From contig JAISNB010000050.1 in the NCBI GenBank assembly GCA_031276435.1, forward strand, positions 1 through 26,923: a DNA stretch of 26,923 nt, read 5' to 3'. The notes under the pieces are model-generated. The model saw nothing but the letters and a program-made list of their open reading frames with translations, was not told where the DNA came from and searched no databases. This DNA is from Burkholderiaceae bacterium. Its GTDB lineage: Bacteria > Pseudomonadota > Gammaproteobacteria > Burkholderiales > Burkholderiaceae_C. The translations under genes were made by a program, and so were the position numbers. Within the stretch, counting starts at the first letter, position 1. Every line of letters begins with the position of its first letter. This document shows positions 15,322 to 23,131 of this stretch, one piece after another.

Positions 15322-16132
15322 GCACACAGCGTGCCTGTCCATTAAGGACGTGTATGTCCGTTATGCGGGCGCGGGCCAGCAGACGGCCACGCTGGCGCTG
15401 AGCCAGGTCAATCTGGACATCACGCCCGGCGAGTTTGTGGTGGCCGTGGGCACATCCGGCTGTGGCAAGACCACGCTGCTCAACGTCATCGCCGGGTTCA
15501 CCAAGCCCTCGGCGGGCACCATCAGCCTCAACGGCCAGCCAATCAACGGCGCATCCGCCGATCGGGGCGTGGTGTTCCAAAAGCACGCCCTGCTGCCTTG
15601 GCTGAAGGTGATCGACAACGTCGCGCTGGGCCTGCGCCTGCGCGGCCTGGGCAAGGCCGAGCGCCACGCCATCGCTCGGCGGACGCTGGAACAGGTGGGG
15701 CTGGGCGGCTTTGCAAACGCCACAGTCTGGCAGCTTTCGGGCGGTATGCAGCAGCGCGTGGGCATTGCCCGCGCGCTGGCCAGCGATCCCGACATCCTGC
15801 TGCTGGACGAACCACTGGGCGCACTGGATGCGTTCACCCGCGAATCCATCCAGGAGATGCTGCTGAAAATATGGTCGGAAACCGGCAAGACCCTCTTCTT
15901 CATCACCCATGATGTGGAAGAGGCGTTGTTCCTGGCCTCGCGGCTGATCGTCATGTCGTCCCGGCCGGGACGCATCGTGCGGCAGCAGCACCTGGAATTC
16001 AACCGGCACTACCTGGCGGGCGCACCGGCACGCGCCATCAAGTCCGACGGCGAGTTCATCGCTTGGCGCGAGAAGGTGCTGGACTGGATCGTGCCACAGC
16101 AGCCTGCTCAACCATGCCGGAGAACGGCATGA
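15290..16132 (+). CDS. tauB: Taurine ABC transporter, ATP-binding protein
   Basis: About 280 residues. The ABC ATPase motifs are all present: Walker A GTSGCGKTT, Q-loop VVFQKHALLPW (with the LLPW typical of TauB/SsuB), signature LSGGMQQR, Walker B ILLLDEP, and the H-loop ITHDVEEALF. It energises the TauAC importer at the cytoplasmic membrane face. The start is unclear. Homology begins at LSIKDVYVRY (about 15335), where only CTG or ATT codons exist in frame. The nearest upstream in-frame candidates are GTG at 15308 and ATG at 15290, both inside the end of tauA, without a clear Shine-Dalgarno. I chose 15290 provisionally. Its TGA overlaps the tauC ATG. Confidence 0.9.
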   Translation: MPPGSSVPPNRHTACLSIKDVYVRYAGAGQQTATLALSQVNLDITPGEFVVAVGTSGCGKTTLLNVIAGFTKPSAGTISLNGQPINGASADRGVVFQKHALLPWLKVIDNVALGLRLRGLGKAERHAIARRTLEQVGLGGFANATVWQLSGGMQQRVGIARALASDPDILLLDEPLGALDAFTRESIQEMLLKIWSETGKTLFFITHDVEEALFLASRLIVMSSRPGRIVRQQHLEFNRHYLAGAPARAIKSDGEFIAWREKVLDWIVPQQPAQPCRRTA

Positions 16133-16974
16133 ACGCCGCCGTCCCACCCCATCCGCCCATCGACATGGCCCAACTGTCGGAAGTCGCGCAATTCCGCATT
16201 CCCGGCGACGGCTCCAGCCGCGCCATCAGTGTCGCCATCATCATCGCCCTGATGCTGCTCTGGTGGCTGGCCACGCACTTGGGCTGGGTCCCCCTGCTGT
16301 TCCTGCCCACGCCGGAAGCCGTCAAGAGCGCATTCTTTGCTGCCTGGAAAGGCGAGTTGCAGGGCGGCCAGACACTGCTGGAACACCTGCGGGGGAGCGC
16401 CATCCGCGTGTTCGGCGCATTTTTCCTGGCGCTCATCACCGCCGTTCCGGTGGGCATTGCCATGGGCGTGAGCCGCATCGCGCGCGGCATTTTCGACCCG
16501 CCCATCGAGTTTTACCGGCCACTGCCACCGTTGGCCTACTTGCCGCTGATCGTGATCTGGTTCGGCATTGACGAAACCTCCAAAATCCTGCTGATCTACC
16601 TCGCCTGCTTCGCCCCCATCGCACTGGCGGCCAAGGCAGGCGTACGCAGCGCTAGCATCGAGCAGATCAACGTCGCGTTGTCGCTGGGCGCGACGCGCTG
16701 GCAAGGAATCCGCCATGTCATCATTCCCGCCGCCTTGCCTGAAATTCTGGTGGGCCTGCGCATCGCCATTGGCTTTGGCTGGACCACTTTGGTGGCCGCC
16801 GAAATGGTGGCGGCTACCGTGGGTATCGGCCAATTGGTACTGAACGCCTCCAACTTCCTGCGTACCGATGTCGTGGTAATGGGTATCCTGGTGATTGGCT
16901 TGGTCGCCTGGAGCTTTGACCTGCTGATGCGTTGGCTGGAACGGCATCTGGTGCCGTGGCATGGGAAGGGGTAG
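16129..16974 (+). CDS. tauC: Taurine ABC transporter, permease
   Basis: A 281-residue inner-membrane permease with about six membrane segments. The EAA-type loop that contacts the ATPase is visible (NVALSLGATRWQGIRHVIIP near 180-200). IEFYRPLPPLAYLPLIVIWF and GWTTLVAAEMVAATVGIGQL are typical of the SsuC/TauC family. The start ATG at 16129 forms an ATGA overlap with tauB and has GGAG upstream; another in-frame ATG at 16114 is possible. No tauD (taurine dioxygenase) or other taurine-degrading gene follows. The next 570 bp are debris, so the downstream part of an ancestral tau operon may have been lost. Confidence 0.9.
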   Translation: MNAAVPPHPPIDMAQLSEVAQFRIPGDGSSRAISVAIIIALMLLWWLATHLGWVPLLFLPTPEAVKSAFFAAWKGELQGGQTLLEHLRGSAIRVFGAFFLALITAVPVGIAMGVSRIARGIFDPPIEFYRPLPPLAYLPLIVIWFGIDETSKILLIYLACFAPIALAAKAGVRSASIEQINVALSLGATRWQGIRHVIIPAALPEILVGLRIAIGFGWTTLVAAEMVAATVGIGQLVLNASNFLRTDVVVMGILVIGLVAWSFDLLMRWLERHLVPWHGKG

Positions 16975-16989
16975 CGCGTGGCGATGCGC

Positions 16990-17268
16990 CATTGCAGTTG
17001 CCGGTACAACTCGGCCAGATTATGCGGCTGCGTGCGCCAGGCCAACCAAGAGCCGCGAATGGTTGAAGTGGTAACGCCGCAGCACTCGGCGCTGCGTTCG
17101 CTGCGTCTGTCACTGCCACGGCGTTTTGCGCAACCAAGTTTTGCAGCACATCGAACTGGAGAAGCATGGCCACCAGTTGTTCCTGGCGCTAGAATGGCCC
17201 TCGCCCGCCCAGCAGACAGCCATCAACGCGACCAGCAGCAGCGCCCGCCGCCAGAGCGTGTGTGGCAT
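16990..17268 (-). pseudogene. Possible remnant of an exported protein gene
   Basis: On the minus strand an ATG ending at 17268 begins a convincing signal-peptide-like sequence (MPHTLWRRALLLVALMAVCW). Shortly after, the frame degenerates. One base over it gives an amphipathic stretch, EQLVAMLLQFDVLQNLVAQN, before losing character. This suggests a frameshifted small secreted protein, possibly from the conjugative element, but the family is unknown and the extent is approximate. Confidence 0.3.
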
Positions 17269-17405
17269 AGTGATGAAATCGGGATGCAGGCAGCATTGTG
17301 CTGTGCCATTCCTTTCGTCACAGATCAGTCATGGGAGGAGGATCGTGGCCAAGCAGCGGTGCGTTGGCTGCAAACAATAGGAACTCTGTCGTGACCGCAT
17401 TCCTG

Positions 17406-17488
17406 GCGATGCGTGGCCTATCATCGACTGAGTTTGCACCCGATCTGGCCCGAGCTTGCAAAGCGGCGATGCACGGCCTATCATCGAC
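17406..17488. repeat. Pair of 23-bp direct repeats at 60-bp offset
   Basis: GCGATGCGTGGCCTATCATC (17406 on) recurs as GCGATGCACGGCCTATCATC (17466 on), with the match continuing into CGAC. The second copy differs by two bases. They lie upstream of the membrane protein start at 17553. Confidence 0.8.
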
Positions 17489-17552
17489 CAAGGTGCCGAA
17501 AGCGTATCTTCAGAGAAGGCTCGCGGCAAATATCACGACAATGGAGGTAAAT

Positions 17553-18758
17553 ATGGACAACAACAATCAGGGCGCAAACAACGCTGATTGCAGGCAGAAG
17601 AATGACAGGGAATCAAACGACTCTCTTGAGGGAAGAACCCTCAAAGAATGGGCGCACGAAATCAGCCACACATTGCGCTGGATCAACGACCGGGCATGGC
17701 CACTTGCAGGCGTGGTGTTATTTATCGCAGCAATTTATCTTAACAGTTTCATCATAGCAGAAAACGTACCGCTGAGTCTCACGTCTTCTGCTGTCATCAC
17801 AGCATTGCCGGTGATAGGCGTGTTCCTGGCATTGCTCATAGGATCGCTGGTTGCGTTTTTTCTAAGCCCGACAGTGATACTGTTCACAAGGTTCGGCAAG
17901 AAAAGCACGGACACGCTGCTCAAATTGAGCCTTGAAAAGAAGAATGGAGATACCAGGAAGTGGAACAACCGACTGCGTATCATCATGCTCATGTGGTTCT
18001 TGAAAGTTCTATTCATAGCAACGGTCCTTGTCGTACCCATGTTTATTGCGAGCAGATGGATTGAGGACTCTCCGGATTTTTCCGCCACGGTGCTGATCTT
18101 GCTCGTCCTGGCATTGACACCTCTGTTTATTTACTTTGCGATCAAGCATCTTGTACGAGATCTGAAAATATTCGATATCGTCCCCGATTTCTGGATCACC
18201 ACCATCATTGCAATATTGCCCCAGACCCTGATCCTGGCGCAACTGCTGACAATTTCCGCACACCACGCAGAAGGCAGCAACGTCAAGGTTGCACTTTTCA
18301 TGCTGGCGGGCGCTCTGGCCTTGACGGTGCTGCAAATCGGCGGGGCCTGGCTGTTGGCTTTGCTGAACCATCCGGGGCAATCCCTCAAGCGCATTGGGTG
18401 CTTTGTTCTTGTTCCAATATTTTTGTTTGGCATCTACCCCGCATCCGGCGCCTGGTTGGCAGGAGCTGTGATGCAACTCACTGCTTCAGGTGCTCGTGCA
18501 TGCGCAGTGCTGACGTGGGCAGAGCCGGATTCGGTTGTTTCCGCACAGGTGCGCGACAAGAGGCATCCTGGCAGCAGTGTACGACTGCGCATCCTGACCG
18601 AAGCAGACGGTCAGTACCTTGTTCGGCCTGAAGGCGAAACCAGCAAGGTGGTGTATTTCGTACCCCGTACATCAGTGGCAAGCATCAACGCCTGCCCCCG
18701 GAATACGGGAGATCAAACCCCTGAATTGCCCGAGCCGCCTGCTAAAGGCACTTCTTGA
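17553..18758 (+). CDS. Polytopic membrane protein of unknown function
   Basis: A 401-residue protein with about seven predicted hydrophobic segments between residues roughly 45 and 315. A C-terminal hydrophilic domain follows (about 320-401), including YLVRPEGETSKVVYFVPRTS and a Pro/Glu-rich tail. The N-terminal 40 residues are Asn/Asp-rich and soluble. GGAGG lies five to six bases before the ATG at 17553. The frame is open upstream to 17298, but that part covers repeats and is rejected. Base composition is more AT-rich than the chromosomal neighbours, consistent with transfer. The C-terminus converges on a broken vapC gene. No family recognised; a transporter-like or effector/immunity role is only speculation. 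Confidence 0.75.
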   Translation: MDNNNQGANNADCRQKNDRESNDSLEGRTLKEWAHEISHTLRWINDRAWPLAGVVLFIAAIYLNSFIIAENVPLSLTSSAVITALPVIGVFLALLIGSLVAFFLSPTVILFTRFGKKSTDTLLKLSLEKKNGDTRKWNNRLRIIMLMWFLKVLFIATVLVVPMFIASRWIEDSPDFSATVLILLVLALTPLFIYFAIKHLVRDLKIFDIVPDFWITTIIAILPQTLILAQLLTISAHHAEGSNVKVALFMLAGALALTVLQIGGAWLLALLNHPGQSLKRIGCFVLVPIFLFGIYPASGAWLAGAVMQLTASGARACAVLTWAEPDSVVSAQVRDKRHPGSSVRLRILTEADGQYLVRPEGETSKVVYFVPRTSVASINACPRNTGDQTPELPEPPAKGTS

Positions 18759-18760
18759 AA

Positions 18761-18961
18761 CTACCTGCGGTCAAGCTCACGGCCAGCCACAGCAAAGCCG
18801 CGCCGGGCGGTGGTGTGCTTGATCGAAATTTCCCAGAGTGTGGCGACGCTCACATGAATACCGTTGTCCTCCGCTTCAATCAAGGCGCGTGTGTCGGCAT
18901 GCAATCGCGGACTGTTTGCAAACGCCCAAAGCGCAACGTGGGTGTTCAGAAGCAGATGCAT
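18761..18961 (-). pseudogene. vapC: Truncated VapC-type PIN-domain toxin
   Basis: A 66-residue N-terminal piece of a PIN-domain ribonuclease toxin (usually about 130 residues). MHLLLNTHVALWAFANSPRL and VSVATLWEISIKH are typical. The first catalytic acidic residue is changed: LLNTH where active proteins have LLDTH. The frame ends in TAG, and the rest of the domain is replaced by the 3' end of the convergent membrane protein gene. Its ATG follows directly on the vapB stop. Without half the domain and with Asp to Asn, toxicity is not expected. Confidence 0.75.
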
Positions 18962-19160
18962 TCAATCCTCACCGCAAAAAAGCCCCGTGATTTTCGTGTC
19001 TTACGCGTCGATGCGCTTTTTGGGCGCGAACACCACCAGCAGCAAACAGGCAACGGGACGCCCGCCCTGCGCAATGATCCTCTTTTTCCGCCTATCCTCC
19101 AGGGCGGCAACCAGACTGGAAAGGAAAGTTTTGGCCCTCATGCATGTTGACGGCGAGCAT
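18962..19160 (-). pseudogene. vapB: Broken Phd/YefM-type antitoxin (VapB partner)
   Basis: Reading minus from ATG at 19160 gives MLAVNMHEG. A one-base shift then continues KTFLSSLVAALEDRRKKRII and AQGGRPVACLLLVVFAPKKR, as in Phd/YefM antitoxins. An in-frame TAA follows RIDA, and the tail DTKITGLFCGED then ends with TGA abutting the vapC start. One frameshift and one nonsense codon inactivate it. Family members bind and silence their toxin and repress their own promoter. Confidence 0.68.
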
Positions 19161-19605
19161 GAAAGAACTCCTGATGAAAAATTAGGCGAGTCTAGCCAAG
19201 GCCATGCGGAAAAGCAATTCAGGAGGGACAGTAATCAGGGTAAACATGTTGTATTCCCTTTTGGTTGTTCCTGCCCGTGGCAACAAGTTGGCATCCCGCA
19301 ACAAAATTCCCGCTGTCATGACGACGCGCGTGGGGCGTTCATGGCTGGCCTTCCGCGGACGATCCGGGAGCCTGTGTCTCTTTCGCGGCGTCACGACCGG
19401 CCCGCTCAAAGCAGACTTGGCGCGTGCGTTCGTCAGCGTGGGGTTCCCAGGCCGGGCCAGCCAGGGTAAGCAGTGCGTCGCGCACGCTCATGGGACCGAG
19501 ATGCAAGTGCGCCGCTGGCAGCAGCAACAGCGCGTACAGATCGATTACAGCACGCGCGGCGGGCGCCCGACACGCGCTGGCAAGCCGCCAAGATCCGTGA
19601 AGACT
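19161..19605. other. Debris between vapBC and the hipA fragment
   Basis: About 445 bp with several overlapping short frames on both strands and none with recognisable features. It appears to be decayed accessory DNA. Confidence 0.45.
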
Positions 19606-19789
19606 ATGACTTCTGAACGCGAAGCCTACGTCTACATCTAACTTCCCGGTACACTGGAGACGGTTGCAGCCGCACTACTGCGCGTACAGACTCTGCCGGA
19701 CGGCACGCGGATCGGTCGCTTTCACTATGGCGATCGCTATCTTGCGCGAACTGGGACAGTGGCGCTTGATCAATTCCAGTTGCCGTTGG
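19606..19789 (+). pseudogene. hipA: HipA-type toxin N-terminal fragment
   Basis: The ATG at 19606 starts TSEREAYVYI, followed by an in-frame TAA (19639-19641) where Gln would be expected. LPGTLETVAAALLRVQTLPD and GTRIGRFHYGDRYLART then continue. This is the N-terminal subdomain of HipA-family serine/threonine kinases, toxins that phosphorylate GltX in the known systems. About 60 codons remain of roughly 400. It stops at LDQFQLPLAK, where carB-like sequence begins. No HipB regulator is recognisable upstream. Confidence 0.65.
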
Positions 19790-19887
19790 CCAAAACTGGG
19801 CTACCCGCTGGTGGTGCGCCCCAGCTACGTACTGGGCGGGCGCGCCATGGAAATCGTGCACGAGCAGCGCGACTGGAACGCTACATG
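19790..19887 (+). pseudogene. carB: Scrap of carbamoyl-phosphate synthase large subunit (carB)
   Basis: About 98 bp translate as LGYPLVVRPSYVLGGRAMEI then VHEQRD, the highly conserved ATP-grasp segment of CarB. After one missing base, LERYM follows, also as in CarB. Sequence on either side is unrelated to CarB. The piece joins the hipA fragment directly at about 19787-19795. It cannot encode a domain and must be a recombination scrap of a chromosomal carB or of another replicon's copy. Confidence 0.7.
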
Positions 19888-20114
19888 CTTGGGCAGAAGC
19901 GTCTTGGCACAAAGCGGATGAACCGCGGGCTGGTTTGCGCCTTGTCCATAGTCTTTTATCGGGCATCCGGTGCCCGGGCGGCAGTTGGCAGACATACAAC
20001 CGGCTGCGCCTGGCCACCTATGCTGACCTGTGATAGAGTGCTGCCGGTAGTCGTACTTGCACCGCCTGATTTATTGTGCGGGCGGTCTGATTTATGCAAC
20101 TGAGGGAGAGGATC

Positions 20115-20501
20115 ATGAGCAATCGAATTTCGCTTGTACTGGCGGCATTGATCGCCTCCATTGCTGCCGTGGGATGCGGAGGTGGTGGCAGCATTGGCGA
20201 TGGCACCCTGCCGCTGGAGGCCACACCAGGAAAGATCCTGGTCAAAAGCGCGGGCTGCAGCGCCTCGGGTTTTGCTGGCCCAAGAATCATGGTATATGGT
20301 GGTGTTGAACCTTACACCATACACAATCCGTGGCCCGAGCAAATCCAGCTTTCGACCACCTACCTTGAAGACGCGGGCGACTCGTTCGAGGTATCCTTGA
20401 CTGGCGGTATGTGTCTGGACGCCATTGAGCTGACCATCATAGACAGCGATGCGAACGTGCAAACCGTCACCATCTCGCACATCAACTCCATCGGCAACTG
20501 A
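20115..20501 (+). CDS. Predicted Ig-like lipoprotein
   Basis: A 128-residue precursor with a lipoprotein signal peptide. The lipobox AAVGC puts the lipidated Cys at residue 21, followed by a Gly-rich linker. The remaining 105 residues look like one beta-rich, Ig-like domain (MVYGGVEPYTIHNPWPEQIQ, then DSFEVSLTGGMCLDAIELTI). Similar short lipoproteins with the YGGxxPY pattern occur in Burkholderiales; function unknown. ATG 20115 has GGGAGAGG just upstream; an in-frame ATG at 20094 is less likely. It is first of four closely packed genes, its TGA overlapping the next ATG by one base. Confidence 0.82.
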   Translation: MSNRISLVLAALIASIAAVGCGGGGSIGDGTLPLEATPGKILVKSAGCSASGFAGPRIMVYGGVEPYTIHNPWPEQIQLSTTYLEDAGDSFEVSLTGGMCLDAIELTIIDSDANVQTVTISHINSIGN

Positions 20502-20917
20502 TGCGCCTGTTCCTGTTAGTGGCGGGCCTGCTGGTTTTTGCGGGCACGGCGGCGGCGCGGCTGTCTTGCGACGGCGCGGCCTCTGACAGCCGGGTCATCT
20601 ATGGCAAGGTGGCCTCTTCCACGCCGCCCAGGCAATCGGCGCTGATCCTGTGTCGGCGCGTCAAGGGCGGCAGCGAAACTGCCTCCTCAAAGCGCGCCGC
20701 CGCGACCCCCAAAGACGCCCTTGAAGCAAAAAACCACAGCGCCGAACAAGCGGCCATCTTGCGGCAAGAGTTGGCGCGCTCGCGCCAGCAACTGGCCGAA
20801 GCACAACAGCGCCAGCATCAGGGAGCGGCGCTTGATCCATCGGCCACGCGGCGCATTGAAGAAGACGTCGCCGCGCTGCGGCGCGAACTCGAACGCCTTG
20901 GCTACCCATCGCCCTGA
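20501..20917 (+). CDS. Exported coiled-coil protein
   Basis: A 138-residue precursor with a signal peptide (MRLFLLVAGLLVFAGTAAA). A short Cys-containing segment follows (RLSCDGAASDSRVIYGKVAS, then ILCRR). From about residue 75 there is a charged, Ala/Gln/Glu-rich coiled coil (AAILRQELARSRQQLAEAQQ). It ends RRELERLGYPSP. The start overlaps the stop of the preceding lipoprotein (TGATG), so translation is coupled. No family was recognised; two Cys in the exported part could form a disulfide. The stop is immediately followed by the ATG of the TPR gene. Confidence 0.8.
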   Translation: MRLFLLVAGLLVFAGTAAARLSCDGAASDSRVIYGKVASSTPPRQSALILCRRVKGGSETASSKRAAATPKDALEAKNHSAEQAAILRQELARSRQQLAEAQQRQHQGAALDPSATRRIEEDVAALRRELERLGYPSP

Positions 20918-23131
20918 ATGGCGTGGCAAAGCGCTGATTGGAAATTTCACATGCAGGGTTTCATCAGAAACTTCGGTGAAATCGCCCAGCAATGGCTTGC
21001 CATGGCGTGGGCCGCGCTCCGGAACAAAATCCGCCCTGGCGGGCGGCCGCTGGCCAGCGATGGCGACAGCCAGGCCGCAGCAGCAGCCTCCGCTGCGGCA
21101 ACCCGGATGCCAGCGCCGCGCCGCTGGCGGCGACTGGCCCTGTACGCCGCGCTCATCAGCGCGGTTGGCGCCATTGCTGTGCGCTGGGCCATGCCCGCCG
21201 CCTCCAATGCCGAACACCCTGCCGCCACCGCAGCCAGCGCGGCCGCTGCCAACCCGTGGCTGAACCAATACCAGACATTGCGCGACAAGGCCGAGCGCGG
21301 GCAAGCCTCGGAGCAAGAAATCGAAACCCTGGTAGCGCAACCGGAGCAGCCCTTGCGAAACTGGCTGAAACAGCATCTGCGGGCACTGCTGGCCTATGAG
21401 CGGCAATATGCGTTTCCCGCTGGTCCTGACAGCCATCTTGTCTCTGGTGAGGTGCTGAGCGCGGCCGCGCCGGACGAAAAAGCCGCCTATGGGCAGGCCC
21501 TGCTTACCCAGTGGCGCGGGCATCTTTTCTCGGGCGACATCCAGTCTGCCAGAGCACTGGCGGAGCATTTTGAAACCCGGAGGGACGCGCTGGCCCTCGA
21601 AAAACCCGTGCGCCTGGCGGCCATGGCCCTGCAACTGCAACTGGCAACGCTAGACCCCCGGGACAAAAGCGGCGCGCGTGATCTGCGGCGCAAACTGGTT
21701 GCTGAAATCGACATCCTGCCAGACCCATTTGAATCGGCGGCCACCATTGAGGCGCAGGTGGCGGTCATTGAAGCGTCCACCTTCGCCGGCGACATTGCCG
21801 ACGCCCAGAAAAAACTGGCCCGCCTGACGCAATGGCTGGCCTCTGCGTCCCAGGAAAACGCGCTGGACGACAGCCTGCGCGCGCGCCTGGCGGCAGCGGC
21901 CATGGCGCTGGGCCAGTATGCCGACGCCAGAACCATATTGCGCCCCTTCCAGGCGCAAGCCGCCGGGCAGGCACCTGCGTGCGCCCGGACACTGGAACAC
22001 TGGCTGGCGCAAGCCGAATTGACCATCCACGAAGGGCAAGTCATCCAAGCCGAACACGCCCTGGCCAACCTCCAGGCCTGTTTCTCCGCGCGAAACGGCG
22101 GCGGCGAGCAACCGCACCTGCAACTGGCCCGCACACACAACCTGGCGGGCCAACTGCACCTGCTGCTGGCGCAGCCCGAACAGGCCCTGCAATCCTTTGG
22201 CGCCGCCCGGGACCTCTGGAGCGCCCTGCTGGGCGAGCGGCACTTCTGGGTCGGCCATGCCCACAACAACCTTGGGGCGGCCCAGCGCCTCAAGGGCGAA
22301 TTGCCAGCGGCCCGCCAGCAATTCGAAGCTGCTGGCGGCCTGTGGAGCGAAGTGCTCGGCGCGGCCCATCCGCTCATGGCCACCTACCACAACAACATGG
22401 CCGAACTGGAAATGCTTGAAGGCGCGCCAGCGGCAGACGTCAAGGCCAAACTGGACAGCGCGCTCGATGCGCGGCGGGTCTATGGTGACAAACACCCCTG
22501 GACGGCCGTCGTCCTTGGCAACCTGGGAGAGTTGGCCAACCTGCAAGAGCAATTTGACCAGGCCCTGCGCTACCACACGGCCGCGCTTGAAATCCGCCAG
22601 GCCACATACGGACAATGGCACCCGGACAGCGCCCTCAGCCTCAACAACCTGGGCACCGTCCAGTTCCGCATGGGCGAATTCAATCTTGCGCTCCAATCAT
22701 TCGAGCGATCGCTGGCAGTACTGGAAAAAATGCTGGGCGATGCCAATGCGCGCACCGCCGCAGTCATCGACAACCTGGCGGCCACCCAAATGGCCCTGCA
22801 AGACTTTGCCAGCGCCGACAAACTGCTTGCGCGGCTGGTCCAAATCGAGACCGCGCGCGGCCCTGGCCGACAAGCCGCGCTGGCGGCGGCGCTGGTGCGC
22901 CTGGGCGACGCGCGCCAGCGTCTGGGCGCCTTGCCGGAAGCCGAACGCGCCTACCTGGACGCCTTGCAAAACCTTGGCGCGCTAAGCGACGCCGCCCGCC
23001 CCCGCGACACAGCGCGCAATGCGCTGGAGGGGCTGAAAACGCTGCTGCCCGCCCTTGGCAAACCCCTGCCTTCGCAGGAGCTGCAAGCGCTGGCGCCATG
23101 GCTGCAAGAAGAGCAGCCGCCGCAGCCATGA
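20918..23131 (+). CDS. Membrane-anchored TPR-repeat protein
   Basis: A 737-residue protein. One transmembrane segment lies near residues 73-91 (LALYAALISAVGAIAVRW) after a basic, Ala-rich N-terminal part, so most of the chain is probably periplasmic. The C-terminal half contains tandem TPR_10/TPR_12-type repeats: ARTHNLAGQLHLLLAQPEQA, HAHNNLGAAQRLKGELPAAR, LSLNNLGTVQFRMGEFNLAL and VIDNLAATQMALQDFASADK. TPRs scaffold protein assemblies, and here the likely partners are the flanking lipoproteins or the pilus-type components downstream. The ATG follows the previous stop with no gap; ATG at 20951 is an alternative start. Its TGA overlaps the next start as ATGA. Confidence 0.88.
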   Translation: MAWQSADWKFHMQGFIRNFGEIAQQWLAMAWAALRNKIRPGGRPLASDGDSQAAAAASAAATRMPAPRRWRRLALYAALISAVGAIAVRWAMPAASNAEHPAATAASAAAANPWLNQYQTLRDKAERGQASEQEIETLVAQPEQPLRNWLKQHLRALLAYERQYAFPAGPDSHLVSGEVLSAAAPDEKAAYGQALLTQWRGHLFSGDIQSARALAEHFETRRDALALEKPVRLAAMALQLQLATLDPRDKSGARDLRRKLVAEIDILPDPFESAATIEAQVAVIEASTFAGDIADAQKKLARLTQWLASASQENALDDSLRARLAAAAMALGQYADARTILRPFQAQAAGQAPACARTLEHWLAQAELTIHEGQVIQAEHALANLQACFSARNGGGEQPHLQLARTHNLAGQLHLLLAQPEQALQSFGAARDLWSALLGERHFWVGHAHNNLGAAQRLKGELPAARQQFEAAGGLWSEVLGAAHPLMATYHNNMAELEMLEGAPAADVKAKLDSALDARRVYGDKHPWTAVVLGNLGELANLQEQFDQALRYHTAALEIRQATYGQWHPDSALSLNNLGTVQFRMGEFNLALQSFERSLAVLEKMLGDANARTAAVIDNLAATQMALQDFASADKLLARLVQIETARGPGRQAALAAALVRLGDARQRLGALPEAERAYLDALQNLGALSDAARPRDTARNALEGLKTLLPALGKPLPSQELQALAPWLQEEQPPQP

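Larger units (their letters stand above)
16978..17552. other. Degenerate stretch between tauC and the membrane protein
   Basis: No intact gene is supported. It contains the possible minus-strand signal-peptide gene remnant at 16990-17268 and a pair of direct repeats at 17406-17488. Open frames on the plus strand have no recognisable protein content. Confidence 0.45.

Noticed and set aside
19182..19409. Minus-strand 75-residue frame ending in TVPPELLFRMALARLA
   Set aside because: No ribosome binding site or family features, and it lies within obvious debris.
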